From assembly GCA_945861435.1 (NCBI GenBank), contig CAMAUX010000013.1:48143-112142 (forward strand): 64,000 bases of DNA, in the 5' to 3' direction. Under the pieces are notes generated by a model that worked only from the letters and a program-made list of their open reading frames with translations, was not told where the DNA came from and did no database searches. The stretch comes from Chthoniobacter flavus (lineage in GTDB: Bacteria > Verrucomicrobiota > Verrucomicrobiia > Chthoniobacterales > Chthoniobacteraceae). Below, piece by piece: positions 49,553-58,924 of this stretch (within the stretch, counting starts at the first letter, position 1; each line of letters opens with the position of its first letter). The translations under genes and the position numbers were made by a program.

Positions 49553-52456
49553 CTACTTCACCACCGCACCGGGCCGCACCATGTCCGCATCCTTCACCGC
49601 GATCTCCGGCGGTGGCGGCGTAAGATTCCACAGGCTCTTGGCATTGGTCGCATTCCAAATCCGCAGCACGCTGTCTTCGCCACCCCCAATCACCAACTGC
49701 CCATCGGGCGTTCCGGCTGCCGAAAAAAGATAGCCCTTGCTCCCAGCGAACTCCCGCACGGTCTTGCCTTCCAACTGCAACAACCGCACGCGCGAGTCGC
49801 CCGAGGCCGCCAGCATCTCAGCGCCCGCGCCAAGAAACCGCACCGACGTGAGCTCCTTGCTGAACGTCACCGCGTTCTGCGTTTGCTCACCGCTGGGATA
49901 ACTCCAAACCTTCAGCGCCTTGTCGGCCCCCACACTCGCAAGCGTCCGCCCATCCGCCTTCCAGCTCACCCCCAGCACATAATGCGTGTGCCCGGTAAGC
50001 GCCTTCGCAAGCTTCCCCGAGTCCGCCTCAAACACCTTCACAAATTTGTCCGCACTCGCCGTGGCCAGAAGCTTCCCATCCGGCGAGAACTCCACGCAGA
50101 AAACCGCGTCGCTGTGCGCATCCTTCACCTCGCGCACCAGCGTGCCGTCCGCAGCCTTCCAGATCTTCACCTCGCCGCTGCGCGAAGGCACACCGCCCCC
50201 CGTCGCCAGCCACTGACCGTCCGCACTGAAGCTGAGCGAAAGCACGCGACTCGCCAGCGCCGACTTCGCATCCCCGCTTCCAATCGAACGCGCCAGCGTC
50301 CAGCCAGGAACCGTGCGCCAAACCACCGCCCCACCAGCCTTCGCGCAGGAAACAATCCGCCCATCAGCGCTGTAACCAATCGCTCGGACACCGCCCTCGG
50401 AAGCCGGGTACGTGTCAAACTCCACGCCATTCTCCGCACTCCATGTCTGCACCAACGGCCCCTCCCCACCCGTCACCACGCTCAACCCGTCCGGGCTGAA
50501 CGCCACCACATGCACCGGCTTCTCACTCGCCAACAAATCTTTCCGAATCCGCGCGCCATCCGCCTCGCCCTTTTCCAAAACGCCAGCCGCCTTCGTCGCA
50601 GCCACCCGCCCCTCGGCGATCGCCTTCTCAAGCGCCTGCATCGTCTCCTCCGCCAGCTTCAACGCCACCTCGGCCACGCGCCGTGACACCTCCGCCTTCT
50701 TGAGCGCATCCTCCAACGGATCCACCGCACCCGGCTTCATCGCGGGTGCGCCAGACGCTGGAGCCGCAGCCGTCGCTCCCGCTGCCGGAGCCGCCTCAGC
50801 CCCCTTCGATTCCTCTGGCTTCGGGACTGCCGCGGCCTTCTCTGCAGCGCTTTTCTTCACAGCCTCGCTCTTCTTCTCCCAGTCAGCCTGCGCCGCTGCG
50901 AGGGATGCCTTCGCCTTCTTCACCACCTCCGCCTTCGCCACCTGATCCTTGGCCCGCCCCTCCTGCGTCGTCTTCCAATAATCCGCCTCCGTCTTCGCAA
51001 AACCCAGCGCCCTCTCGCTTCGCACGAGCTCCGCCTTCAGACGCCCATCCCCCTTGATCTCCCCAAGGGCCTGCCCCTTTTCCTTATTCCACAACCGCAC
51101 CGCATTCCCGCCCGCCGAGGCGAACGACTTCCCATTGGGCGCCACGCCCACCCCGCTCACCGGCCCTCCATGCTCCACCTTGAGCATCTCCTTCGCCCCC
51201 TCCACCGACCACACCCGCGCCGTCCCGTCGCCACTGCCCGTCACCATCTGCTTCCCATCTGGCGGTAACACCTCAAGACAGGTCACCGGTTGCGTATGCC
51301 CAGCCATCTCCTTCCCCGGCTTCATGGCATCGCCCGCCTGCGAAGGAACCTGCCACAACCGCAACACCGGATCCTCACTACCAGCAGACACCAGCGTCTT
51401 CCCCCCCATCGCCCATCCCAGCGCGCTCACCGCACCAGGAGTCTCCACCTGCGCATAAACTACGCCCCCCTCCACCTCCCACACTCGTATGGACTTGTCC
51501 GATGAACCCGACGCCATCTTCGTTCCATCCGGCGAGAACTTGAGGCTCGTGATCGGACCGCCGTGCCCGGTCAATTCCCGCACCATCGCCCCGCCCGCCC
51601 CGCCCGCCCCACCCGCCCCGCCCGCCATGTCCCAAAGACGCACCACACCATCCTCACCCCCGGTGGCCCCAAGCTTTCCATCCACGCTGAACGCAAGAGC
51701 CGTGGCCGCCTTTTGGCCCAACGTGAACTGGGGCAAATTGGGTTCCCTCTGCCAGAACTTCACCATCCTGTACTCGCCAGACGCCAACTGCCGGCCATCC
51801 GGACTAAACGCCAGCGACTGCACAAAATCCCGCTGCGCTGAACCCGTGTAACCACTGCGCCCCGACTTGTCCTCAAGCGCGGGATCCGTCAACCGCGCCA
51901 CCAACCGACCGGTGGGAATGTGGTAGACAAAAATCTGATTCGCCCGGCCGCACGCCGCAAACTGCCCGTCGGCACTCGCCGCCACCGCAAGGATCGGATG
52001 CAACCCGGGCGGCAACGGCCGCCACTGGAAAAGACGCGGCTTCGCCTTCACCGTGCCCGTCGCCCCCTGATCGATCCAACTCCGAATCACCTCCACCTCC
52101 TCCGGCTTCAAGGCCTCCGCACCCACCTTGTTGTTCTTGGGCGGCATGAACGGCTTCTTCTCACGCATCGCACTGCGCAAAAGCAAACTCTCCCCCGCCT
52201 TGTGCGGCACCACCACCGGCCCGTCCTCGCCCCCCTTCGCAATCGTCGCAGGCGTCTCCAGGTTCACGCCGCTCTCCGCACTGCTCGCACTATGGCACGC
52301 CAGACAGTTCCGTTTGAAAATCGGCAGCACCTCCGACTCAAAATCCACCTTCTTCGAAACGACCGGTTCCGCGGCCCACAAAAAACCCGAACCCAGCCCG
52401 AAAAGGGCCACAACAGTGCAGGCGGAAGTCAGCTGACGGGGGTGAAAATGACGCAT
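49553..52456 (-). CDS. Planctomycete-type cytochrome c domain plus WD40 repeats
   Basis: 967 residues from MRHFHPRQLTSACTV, a signal peptide; in-frame start 30 codons upstream is less likely. Order: signal; cytochrome c module (FESEVLPIFKRNCLACHSASS, heme motif CLACH; KPFMPPKNNKV); a first WD40 propeller (for example FSPDGTKMASGSSDKSIRVWEV); a central Lys/Glu/Ala-rich coiled coil with a proline-alanine linker; a second set of WD40 repeats (FSPDGKLLATASADKFVKVFE). A (GGA)n glycine-alanine loop coded by a 9-bp repeat sits in the first propeller. It is exported and probably carries heme as an electron-transfer or sensing scaffold. Divergent from the DUF1549/1553 gene. Confidence 0.9.
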   Translation of the reverse strand: MRHFHPRQLTSACTVVALFGLGSGFLWAAEPVVSKKVDFESEVLPIFKRNCLACHSASSAESGVNLETPATIAKGGEDGPVVVPHKAGESLLLRSAMREKKPFMPPKNNKVGAEALKPEEVEVIRSWIDQGATGTVKAKPRLFQWRPLPPGLHPILAVAASADGQFAACGRANQIFVYHIPTGRLVARLTDPALEDKSGRSGYTGSAQRDFVQSLAFSPDGRQLASGEYRMVKFWQREPNLPQFTLGQKAATALAFSVDGKLGATGGEDGVVRLWDMAGGAGGAGGAGGAMVRELTGHGGPITSLKFSPDGTKMASGSSDKSIRVWEVEGGVVYAQVETPGAVSALGWAMGGKTLVSAGSEDPVLRLWQVPSQAGDAMKPGKEMAGHTQPVTCLEVLPPDGKQMVTGSGDGTARVWSVEGAKEMLKVEHGGPVSGVGVAPNGKSFASAGGNAVRLWNKEKGQALGEIKGDGRLKAELVRSERALGFAKTEADYWKTTQEGRAKDQVAKAEVVKKAKASLAAAQADWEKKSEAVKKSAAEKAAAVPKPEESKGAEAAPAAGATAAAPASGAPAMKPGAVDPLEDALKKAEVSRRVAEVALKLAEETMQALEKAIAEGRVAATKAAGVLEKGEADGARIRKDLLASEKPVHVVAFSPDGLSVVTGGEGPLVQTWSAENGVEFDTYPASEGGVRAIGYSADGRIVSCAKAGGAVVWRTVPGWTLARSIGSGDAKSALASRVLSLSFSADGQWLATGGGVPSRSGEVKIWKAADGTLVREVKDAHSDAVFCVEFSPDGKLLATASADKFVKVFEADSGKLAKALTGHTHYVLGVSWKADGRTLASVGADKALKVWSYPSGEQTQNAVTFSKELTSVRFLGAGAEMLAASGDSRVRLLQLEGKTVREFAGSKGYLFSAAGTPDGQLVIGGGEDSVLRIWNATNAKSLWNLTPPPPEIAVKDADMVRPGAVVK
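51591..51626. repeat. Four 9-bp tandem units inside the WD40 gene
   Basis: CCGCCCGCC repeated four times, with one A in the third unit. On the coding strand it gives alternating Gly-Gly-Ala residues in a loop between WD40 blades. In-frame, so length changes would not break the gene. Confidence 0.85.
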
Positions 52457-52745
52457 AAATCGATCAACAAATCCGCTCGCGGCACTGGCGGCGCAGATGC
52501 GGCCCCGGCTCCGATCCCGAAGCCAGCTCGTTTCAACGGGCTGCACATGCGTTCCACCAGTTCCACTTGCAGCGGTACCAGCAGCAGGTTCACCCGCACC
52601 TCCACCGACATCTTAGCCTAAAACGGGGGTGCCTTTTGCCCGGGCCCGGACATCGATAACAGTCCGCGGATATCTCTGCGGACAAATTCATTACCTAAGA
52701 TTCCACCGCCCCGAAAGTAGGCTTCATGGCTGCCCTCCAATCTTC
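52457..52745. other. 289-bp divergent intergenic region
   Basis: It must contain the promoters of the WD40-cytochrome gene and the DUF1549/1553 gene. No convincing -35/-10 pair or dyad was found in it. Confidence 0.4.
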
Positions 52746-55247
52746 ATGTTCCCCCTCCTCCCTCACCCCCGCTTTTCCCGAGGCATCCTCTCCCTTCTTT
52801 TAAGCGTCTGCGCCCCCCTCGCCGCCACGGCTCAAGAACCCCGAATCACCGGCCTCCAGATCCAACCCGCCGAGGTCGTTCTCAGCGATGCCGACCAGAC
52901 CGTCCAATTCCTCGTCACCCTCAAGATGAGCGACGGAACCCTCCGCGACGGCACCCACCAGGCCGAATTCTCCCTTTCGTCGGAGAACACCCCCCAGAAC
53001 GCCCCCCAGAACATCGCCTCCATCCAACGCGGCCGCCTCACCCCGCTGGCCGATGGCAAAGTCACCGTTTCCGCCTCCGTCCTCGATCCCCAGTCCAAGG
53101 AACGCTTCGCAGCCAAAGCCGAGACCCTCATCAAAGGCTTCGCCTCCGAACGAAAACTCCACTTCGTCAACGACATCGAACCCATCCTCACCAAGGCCGG
53201 ATGCAACGCCGGCGGATGCCACGGCAAAGCCTCCGGTCAAAACGGGTTCCGCCTCTCGCTCTTTGGCTTCGAACCCAAATTCGACTACGACGCCCTCGTC
53301 AACGAAGCCCACGGACGCCGGGTGTTCCCGGCAGCTCCCGAAGAATCCCTGCTCCTTCTCAAGGCCACCGGTGCCGCGGTCCACGGCGGCGGCGTTCGCT
53401 TTGATGAAAAGTCCGAGGCCTACCGCATCCTCTCGCGCTGGGTGGCGCAGGGCCTTCCCTATGGTGCTGAAGACGCACCCAAAGTCTCCCGCATCGAAGT
53501 ACTGCCGCGCGAGCGCCTCCTCTGGGGCGTGGGCGAACAGCAACTGCGCGTCGTCGCCCATTACACCGACGGCACCAGCCTCGATGTCACCCGTCAGGCC
53601 GAGTACAAGGCCCAGCAACCCGACATCCTCAAGGTCGAGACCACCGGCGTCGTCAGCACCCTCGGCCACACCGGCGAAGGCGCCGTCATGGTCCGCTACA
53701 TGGGCCTCGTGGACGTCGCACGCATCGCCGTCCCCTTCAGCCGCGGCCTTCCCGAAACCGCCTACGCCCACTTCCAACCCAAGAACTTCGTCGACAACCA
53801 TGTCTCCCTGAAGTGGCGCAAACTCGGCATCGCCCCCAGCCCCGTCTGCTCCGACGCAGAATTCCTGCGCCGCGCAACCCTCGACACCCTCGGCACCCTG
53901 CCCACCCCCGAGGAAATCAAAAGCTTCCTCGCCGACACCGCCCCGGACAAGCGCGACACCCTCGTCGACCGCCTTCTGGAACGCCCCGAATACGCCGACT
54001 ACTGGGCCTTCATCTGGGCGGACCTTCTGCGCGTCAAACGGTCCGGCGACGAAATGAAGTCCGGCACCTTCGCCTTCAGCGGCTGGCTCAAAAACGCCTT
54101 CGCCCAGAATATGCCCTACGACAAATTCGCCGGCGCCATCCTCACCGCCCAGGGCGAATCCGCGGAGAACCCGCCCATCAACTGGTACCGGCACGTGCGC
54201 AACACCGTCGCCCAGGTGAACGACAGCAGCCAACTCTTCCTCGGCACCCGGATCTCCTGCGCCAACTGCCACAACCATCCCTACGAACGCATCACCCAGG
54301 ACGACTACTGGGGCTTCGGCGCCTTCTTCTCCCGCATCGCTCTCAAGAACCAAGTCGGCGGCGATCTCGCAGTCTTTGTGAAAAAGGACGGCACCACCCG
54401 CCAGCCAAGGACCAATCAGGAACTCAAGCCCAAGGCCCTCGGTGGCGCAGAGTACGAATACGTGCACGGGCAGGACCCCCGCCAGAAACTCGCAGAATGG
54501 CTTTCCGAACCCAACAACCCCTTCTTCGGCAAGGCGATCGCCAACCGCGTCTGGGCGCACTTCATGGGCGTGGGCCTTGTGGAAGCCGTCGACGACATGC
54601 GCGTCACCAATCCCCCGAGCAATCCGGAACTGCTCGAAGCCCTGTCCCGCGACCTCGTCGACCACCAGTTCAACCTCAAGCACCTGATGGCCACCATCCT
54701 CAAGTCCCGCGCCTACGGCCTGAGCTCCGTCCCCACGGAACAGAATAAGACCGACCGCCAGAACTACGCCCGCTACACCCCAAAACGCCTCTCCGCGGAA
54801 ACCCTCCTCGACTCCCTCAACTCCGTCACCGGTGCCAGCGAGAAATTCAGCGGACTCCCCCTGGGAACCAAAGCCGTGGAGCTTCCCGACCAGTCCATTC
54901 CCAACTATTTCCTCAACGTCTTCGGACGCTCCATGCGCGAGAGCGCCTGCGAATGCGAACGCTCCTACGCCCCCAACCTCTCGCAAATCCTCCACCTCAT
55001 GAACTCACCGGAGGTGCAGGACAAAGTCGCCAACGACAAAGGTCGCCTCGCCCAGATGATCAAGGCCAACCTTTCCAACGAAGAGATCCTCACCGAATTC
55101 TACCTGCGCGCCTTCGGCCGCAACCCCACGCCGGAGGAACTCAAGGACGCCACCGCCCTCCTCGCCAACAACACCAACCGCAAGGCCGGCCTCGAAGACT
55201 TCGCCTGGATGTTTCTCAACGCCAAAGAATTCCTCTTCAACCACTGA
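52746..55247 (+). CDS. DUF1549/DUF1553 (PSD1) cytochrome c-type protein
   Basis: 833 residues from MFPLLPHPRFSRGILSLLLS, a signal peptide. After a beta-rich N-terminal part comes CNAGGCHGKASGQNGFRLSL, a heme-like C-x4-CH, and later ISCANCHNHPYERI, a canonical CxxCH. DUF1549 covers NFVDNHVSLKWRKLGIAPSP to about WADLLRVKRSG. DUF1553 covers FFGKAIANRVWAHFMGVGL and KRLSAETLLDSLNSVTGA. These proteins are characteristic of Planctomycetes and Verrucomicrobia and nearly always stand next to a DUF1501 protein, as here (16 bp gap). Function not established; export and heme binding are inferred. Confidence 0.92.
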   Translation: MFPLLPHPRFSRGILSLLLSVCAPLAATAQEPRITGLQIQPAEVVLSDADQTVQFLVTLKMSDGTLRDGTHQAEFSLSSENTPQNAPQNIASIQRGRLTPLADGKVTVSASVLDPQSKERFAAKAETLIKGFASERKLHFVNDIEPILTKAGCNAGGCHGKASGQNGFRLSLFGFEPKFDYDALVNEAHGRRVFPAAPEESLLLLKATGAAVHGGGVRFDEKSEAYRILSRWVAQGLPYGAEDAPKVSRIEVLPRERLLWGVGEQQLRVVAHYTDGTSLDVTRQAEYKAQQPDILKVETTGVVSTLGHTGEGAVMVRYMGLVDVARIAVPFSRGLPETAYAHFQPKNFVDNHVSLKWRKLGIAPSPVCSDAEFLRRATLDTLGTLPTPEEIKSFLADTAPDKRDTLVDRLLERPEYADYWAFIWADLLRVKRSGDEMKSGTFAFSGWLKNAFAQNMPYDKFAGAILTAQGESAENPPINWYRHVRNTVAQVNDSSQLFLGTRISCANCHNHPYERITQDDYWGFGAFFSRIALKNQVGGDLAVFVKKDGTTRQPRTNQELKPKALGGAEYEYVHGQDPRQKLAEWLSEPNNPFFGKAIANRVWAHFMGVGLVEAVDDMRVTNPPSNPELLEALSRDLVDHQFNLKHLMATILKSRAYGLSSVPTEQNKTDRQNYARYTPKRLSAETLLDSLNSVTGASEKFSGLPLGTKAVELPDQSIPNYFLNVFGRSMRESACECERSYAPNLSQILHLMNSPEVQDKVANDKGRLAQMIKANLSNEEILTEFYLRAFGRNPTPEELKDATALLANNTNRKAGLEDFAWMFLNAKEFLFNH

Positions 55248-55263
55248 CCCCCCGCACAAAATC

Positions 55264-56592
55264 ATGATCCTCGACGTCCACAACGGCTCCTACCGCAACT
55301 GCGACGGCCTCAACCGCCGCAGCTTCCTCAAAACCGGCGCCCTCATGCTCGGAGGCCTCTCCCTCTCCTCCCTCCTGCGCCGCCAAGCCATGGCCGCTGC
55401 CGCCGGCGAATCCCTCAAGGACATCTCCGTCATCCTCTTCTGGCAGGGCGGCGGCCCCAGCCAGATCGACATGTGGGACCTCAAGCCCGACGCCCCCAGC
55501 GAATTCCGCGGCACCTTCAACCCCATCAACACCAACCTCGACGGACTCCAAGTCTGCGAGCACATGCCGCGCATCGCCAAGATCTGCGACAAACTCACCC
55601 TCCTGCGCTCCGTCACCCACGGCGATGCAGGCCACGAGTCCGCCAGCCACACCCTTCTCACCGGCTACAAACCCACCAACGACATCCCCGCCAACGAAGC
55701 CCCAGCCTACGGCAGCATCGTTTCCAAGGAAATGGGGCCGCGCGTCGATGGCTTCCCCGCCTACGTCACCCTCCCCACCGCTCCGAAAAGCTCCGCCGCC
55801 GCCTACCTCGGCGTCGCCTACAACCCCTTCGAAACCCAGGGCGATCCGAACGCTGAAAACTTCAGCGTCCAGAACCTCAAGATCCCGGGCGGCCTCACCC
55901 TCGAACGCCTCCAAAACCGCCGGGCCCTCATGCAGCGCTTCGACACCATGCGCCGCGACGTCGATGCCTCCGGCCTCGTCAGCGGCATGGATACCTTCGC
56001 CCAACAGGCCTACGACATCGTCACCTCCCCCAAAGTCCAGGACGCCTTCGACATCAGCAAGGAAGACCCCAAAACCCGCGACCTCTACGGCCGCACCGTC
56101 TGGGGCCAGAACACCCTCCTCGCACGCCGCCTCGTCGAAGCCGGCGTCCGCTTCGTCACCGTCAACGTCGGCGGTTGGGACACCCACGCCAACAACTTCG
56201 AAGGCCTCAAGAAAAAGCTCCCCGACTTCGACCAGTGCTTCGCCGGCCTCATCGAAGACCTCGACCGCCGCGGCTCCCTTCAAAAAACCCTCGTCCTGAG
56301 CTGGGGCGAATTCGGGCGAACCCCCCGCATCAACAAGGACAGCGGCCGCGACCACTGGCCCAACGTCTTCTCCGTCGCCATGGCCGGCGCCGGCCTCAAG
56401 CGCGGCTTCGTCCTTGGCGAAAGCGATGCACGCGCGGAGTTCCCCAAGGAGCGCCCCGTCTCCCCGCAGGACATCCTCTCCACGATGTACCAGCAGCTCG
56501 GCATCGATCAGAACAAGACCTACGTCAACGACGCCGACCGCCCCGTCTCCATCCTGAACTACGGCGAACCCATCCGCGAAATCATCGCCTAA
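55264..56592 (+). CDS. DUF1501 family protein, Tat-exported
   Basis: 442 residues. The N-terminus LNRRSFLKTGALMLGGLSLSS is a twin-arginine signal. DUF1501 belongs to the alkaline-phosphatase/sulfatase-like fold: SVILFWQGGGPSQIDMWDLKP, LLRSVTHGDAGHESA, VNVGGWDTHANNFEGLK, LVLSWGEFGRTPRIN. The metal-type residues (D/H in GGWDTHANN) are kept. Substrate unknown. It follows the DUF1549/1553 gene by 16 bp and precedes the PPC gene by 124 bp. Confidence 0.93.
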   Translation: MILDVHNGSYRNCDGLNRRSFLKTGALMLGGLSLSSLLRRQAMAAAAGESLKDISVILFWQGGGPSQIDMWDLKPDAPSEFRGTFNPINTNLDGLQVCEHMPRIAKICDKLTLLRSVTHGDAGHESASHTLLTGYKPTNDIPANEAPAYGSIVSKEMGPRVDGFPAYVTLPTAPKSSAAAYLGVAYNPFETQGDPNAENFSVQNLKIPGGLTLERLQNRRALMQRFDTMRRDVDASGLVSGMDTFAQQAYDIVTSPKVQDAFDISKEDPKTRDLYGRTVWGQNTLLARRLVEAGVRFVTVNVGGWDTHANNFEGLKKKLPDFDQCFAGLIEDLDRRGSLQKTLVLSWGEFGRTPRINKDSGRDHWPNVFSVAMAGAGLKRGFVLGESDARAEFPKERPVSPQDILSTMYQQLGIDQNKTYVNDADRPVSILNYGEPIREIIA

Positions 56593-56716
56593 CCCGCGCA
56601 GCCCAACGCATCGCAGCACCTCCGCATCCCGCGCGGCGGCGCGCCCACACCCACCCCCGAGCGCGATCGCAAGCGCTTGCTCCTTTCCTGCCGTTCCCGC
56701 CATCCCCGCCTTCCCC

Positions 56717-58870
56717 GTGAACTCCCGCATCCCAAGCCTCGCGACCGCCCTCCTGCTCGGCTGCGTCTTCCAAGCCGCCGCCCAGCAACTCCCCGTTCCC
56801 ATCCTCAAAAGCGTCTTCCCCGCAGGCGCCAAACAGGACTCCTCGCTCGAAATCGACATCAACGGCGGCGGCCTCGAAGAACCGCAGAAGCTCTACTTCA
56901 GCCACCCGGGGATCACCGCTCAACTCGTCTCCGACCCGGCCAAAACTCCGGCCCGTTTCAAAGTCACCGTCGCCCCGGGCGTTCCCGTCGGCGACTACGA
57001 CATCCGCTGCATCGCCAAGCTCGGCATCAGCAACCCGCGCACCTTTTCCGTGGGCGACCGCACCGAGATCAAGGAAAGCGAACCCAACAACCTCCCGGAC
57101 AAAGCCAACCACGTCGAACTCAACACCCTAGTCAACGGCCGCGTCGACCCAGCCGAGGACGTCGACTGGTTCGTGTTCTCCGCCAAAAAGGGCCAGCGCG
57201 TCCTCATCGAATGCCGCGCCCAGCGCATCGACTCCCGCCTCGACGGCGCCCTCTCCCTCTTCACCGCAGAGGGCAAGTCTCTCGCCGTCAGCCAGGACGA
57301 AAACATCCGCGACCAAAAACGCGACCCCCTCATCGATTTCGAAATCCCTGCCGACGGCGATTACTTCGTGAAGTTCACCGACTTCATGTTCAACGGCTCC
57401 TCCGAAAACTTCTACCGCCTCAACATCGGCACCCAGCCCTACGTCGATTTCATCACCCCCAGCGGCGCCAAACCCGGTTCCACCACCGAAATCACCTTCT
57501 ACGGACGCAACCTCCCCGGCGGCGAAAAAACCGACCTCGTCGTCAACGGCCATCCCCTCGAAAAAGCCACACGCCAGATCCAGATCCCAGCGGAGGCGGA
57601 CTCGGAACTCCACTTCAGCGAGTTGATGCGCCCCTCCCTCTCCCGCATCGACGGCATCGAAGTCCGCATCGCAGGCGACAACGGCGTTTCCAACGCAAAA
57701 ATCCTCTCCTTCAGCTCCGTTCCCGAGATGCTCGAGGTCGAGCCCAACAACACCCCCTCCGAAGCCCAACGCCTCACCATCCCCAGCGCCGTCACCGGCC
57801 GCTTCGCCGGCCCCAAGGACATCGACCAATTCGTCTTCTCCGCAAAAAAAGACGAGAAGTTCACCATCGATATCTCCTCCCAGCGCCTCGGCTCACCCGC
57901 CGATCCCGGCATGGAAATCTCCGGTCCCGACGGCAAGATGATCGCCTCCATTCAGGACTTTAACGAGAACATCGGCTCGCTGCGCTTCCCCACTTCCACC
58001 AGCGACATCGTCCACGAATTCACCGCACCCAAGGACGGCGACTACACCCTCTGCCTCGAGCACCTTTACCAAGAAGTACAGGGCGGCGCTCAGTACCAGT
58101 ACCGCCTCCAGATCCAGCCCAAGCAGACACCCGATTTCCGCATCGCCTGCGTCCCGGCACACGACACCCGCATCGACTCGCACGCCATCTACCAAGGCGG
58201 CCGCCAGCGCCTCGACATCCTCGCCTGGCAAATGAACGGCCAGACTCAACCCATCACGGTCGAGGCACGCAACCTCCCACCCGGAGTGAGCTGCGAACCC
58301 ATCACCATCGGCCCCGGAATGAAGTCCGGCGCCCTCGTCCTCACTGCCGAACCCGGCGCGCCCCTTGGCGAAGCGGAGATCGAAGTCGTCGGCACCTGTG
58401 TGCGCGAAGGCGACCAGCAGAAACTCGTGCGCAAAGCCCGCGGCGGCGTCGTGGTCTGGGACACCGTGAACACCCCCGCCATCAGCCGCGTCACCCGCAG
58501 CATCGTCCTCGCCGTCCGGAGCACCACCCCCTTTGCCGTCACCGCCACCGCCGCCGAATCCAGCATCAAACCCGGCACCCCCATCCACATCGCCGTCAAG
58601 GCGCAGCGCCGTGCGGACATGCCCTCGGCCATCCAGTTGAACGGCGCGGGAACCGAACTCCCCCCGGGCCTCACCATCCCCACGACGACCATCGAAGCAG
58701 GCCAATCCTCCGCCGAACTCACCCTCGCCACCGACAAGATGAAGCCCGGCACCTACAGCTTCATCGTCAACGCAGAGGCCCAGGTTCCCGGCGAAGCAGA
58801 CAAAAAAATCCGCTGCATCTATCCCAGCAACCCCTTGCGGATCACTATAGAAGCCCCTCCGGCCAAGTAG
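56717..58870 (+). CDS. Secreted protein with bacterial pre-peptidase C-terminal (PPC) domains
   Basis: 717 residues starting at a GTG (MNSRIPSLATALLLGC), with a signal peptide. Two PPC repeats are clear: ESEPNNLPDKANHVELNTLVNG followed by DVDWFVFSAKKGQ, and EVEPNNTPSEAQRLTI followed by DIDQFVFSAKKDE. IPT/Ig-like beta stretches lie between them. PPC domains usually mark cell-surface or secreted proteins. It likely belongs to the same transcript as DUF1549/1553 and DUF1501, a common three-gene arrangement in this phylum. Convergent with the FHA-kinase gene. Confidence 0.88.
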   Translation: MNSRIPSLATALLLGCVFQAAAQQLPVPILKSVFPAGAKQDSSLEIDINGGGLEEPQKLYFSHPGITAQLVSDPAKTPARFKVTVAPGVPVGDYDIRCIAKLGISNPRTFSVGDRTEIKESEPNNLPDKANHVELNTLVNGRVDPAEDVDWFVFSAKKGQRVLIECRAQRIDSRLDGALSLFTAEGKSLAVSQDENIRDQKRDPLIDFEIPADGDYFVKFTDFMFNGSSENFYRLNIGTQPYVDFITPSGAKPGSTTEITFYGRNLPGGEKTDLVVNGHPLEKATRQIQIPAEADSELHFSELMRPSLSRIDGIEVRIAGDNGVSNAKILSFSSVPEMLEVEPNNTPSEAQRLTIPSAVTGRFAGPKDIDQFVFSAKKDEKFTIDISSQRLGSPADPGMEISGPDGKMIASIQDFNENIGSLRFPTSTSDIVHEFTAPKDGDYTLCLEHLYQEVQGGAQYQYRLQIQPKQTPDFRIACVPAHDTRIDSHAIYQGGRQRLDILAWQMNGQTQPITVEARNLPPGVSCEPITIGPGMKSGALVLTAEPGAPLGEAEIEVVGTCVREGDQQKLVRKARGGVVVWDTVNTPAISRVTRSIVLAVRSTTPFAVTATAAESSIKPGTPIHIAVKAQRRADMPSAIQLNGAGTELPPGLTIPTTTIEAGQSSAELTLATDKMKPGTYSFIVNAEAQVPGEADKKIRCIYPSNPLRITIEAPPAK

Positions 58871-58924
58871 CCTCTGCCGCGCACCCGCCGCTGCACAACC
58901 CTTCCCGCCCACACCCTCGGAAGC

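Noticed and set aside
52800..54995. 731-codon minus-strand frame across the DUF1549/1553 gene
   Set aside because: Antisense shadow with biased composition; the plus-strand gene has export signal and heme motifs.
55237..56862. 541-codon minus-strand frame across DUF1501
   Set aside because: Antisense shadow; Ala/Gly/Asp/Glu-biased and spans two plus-strand genes.
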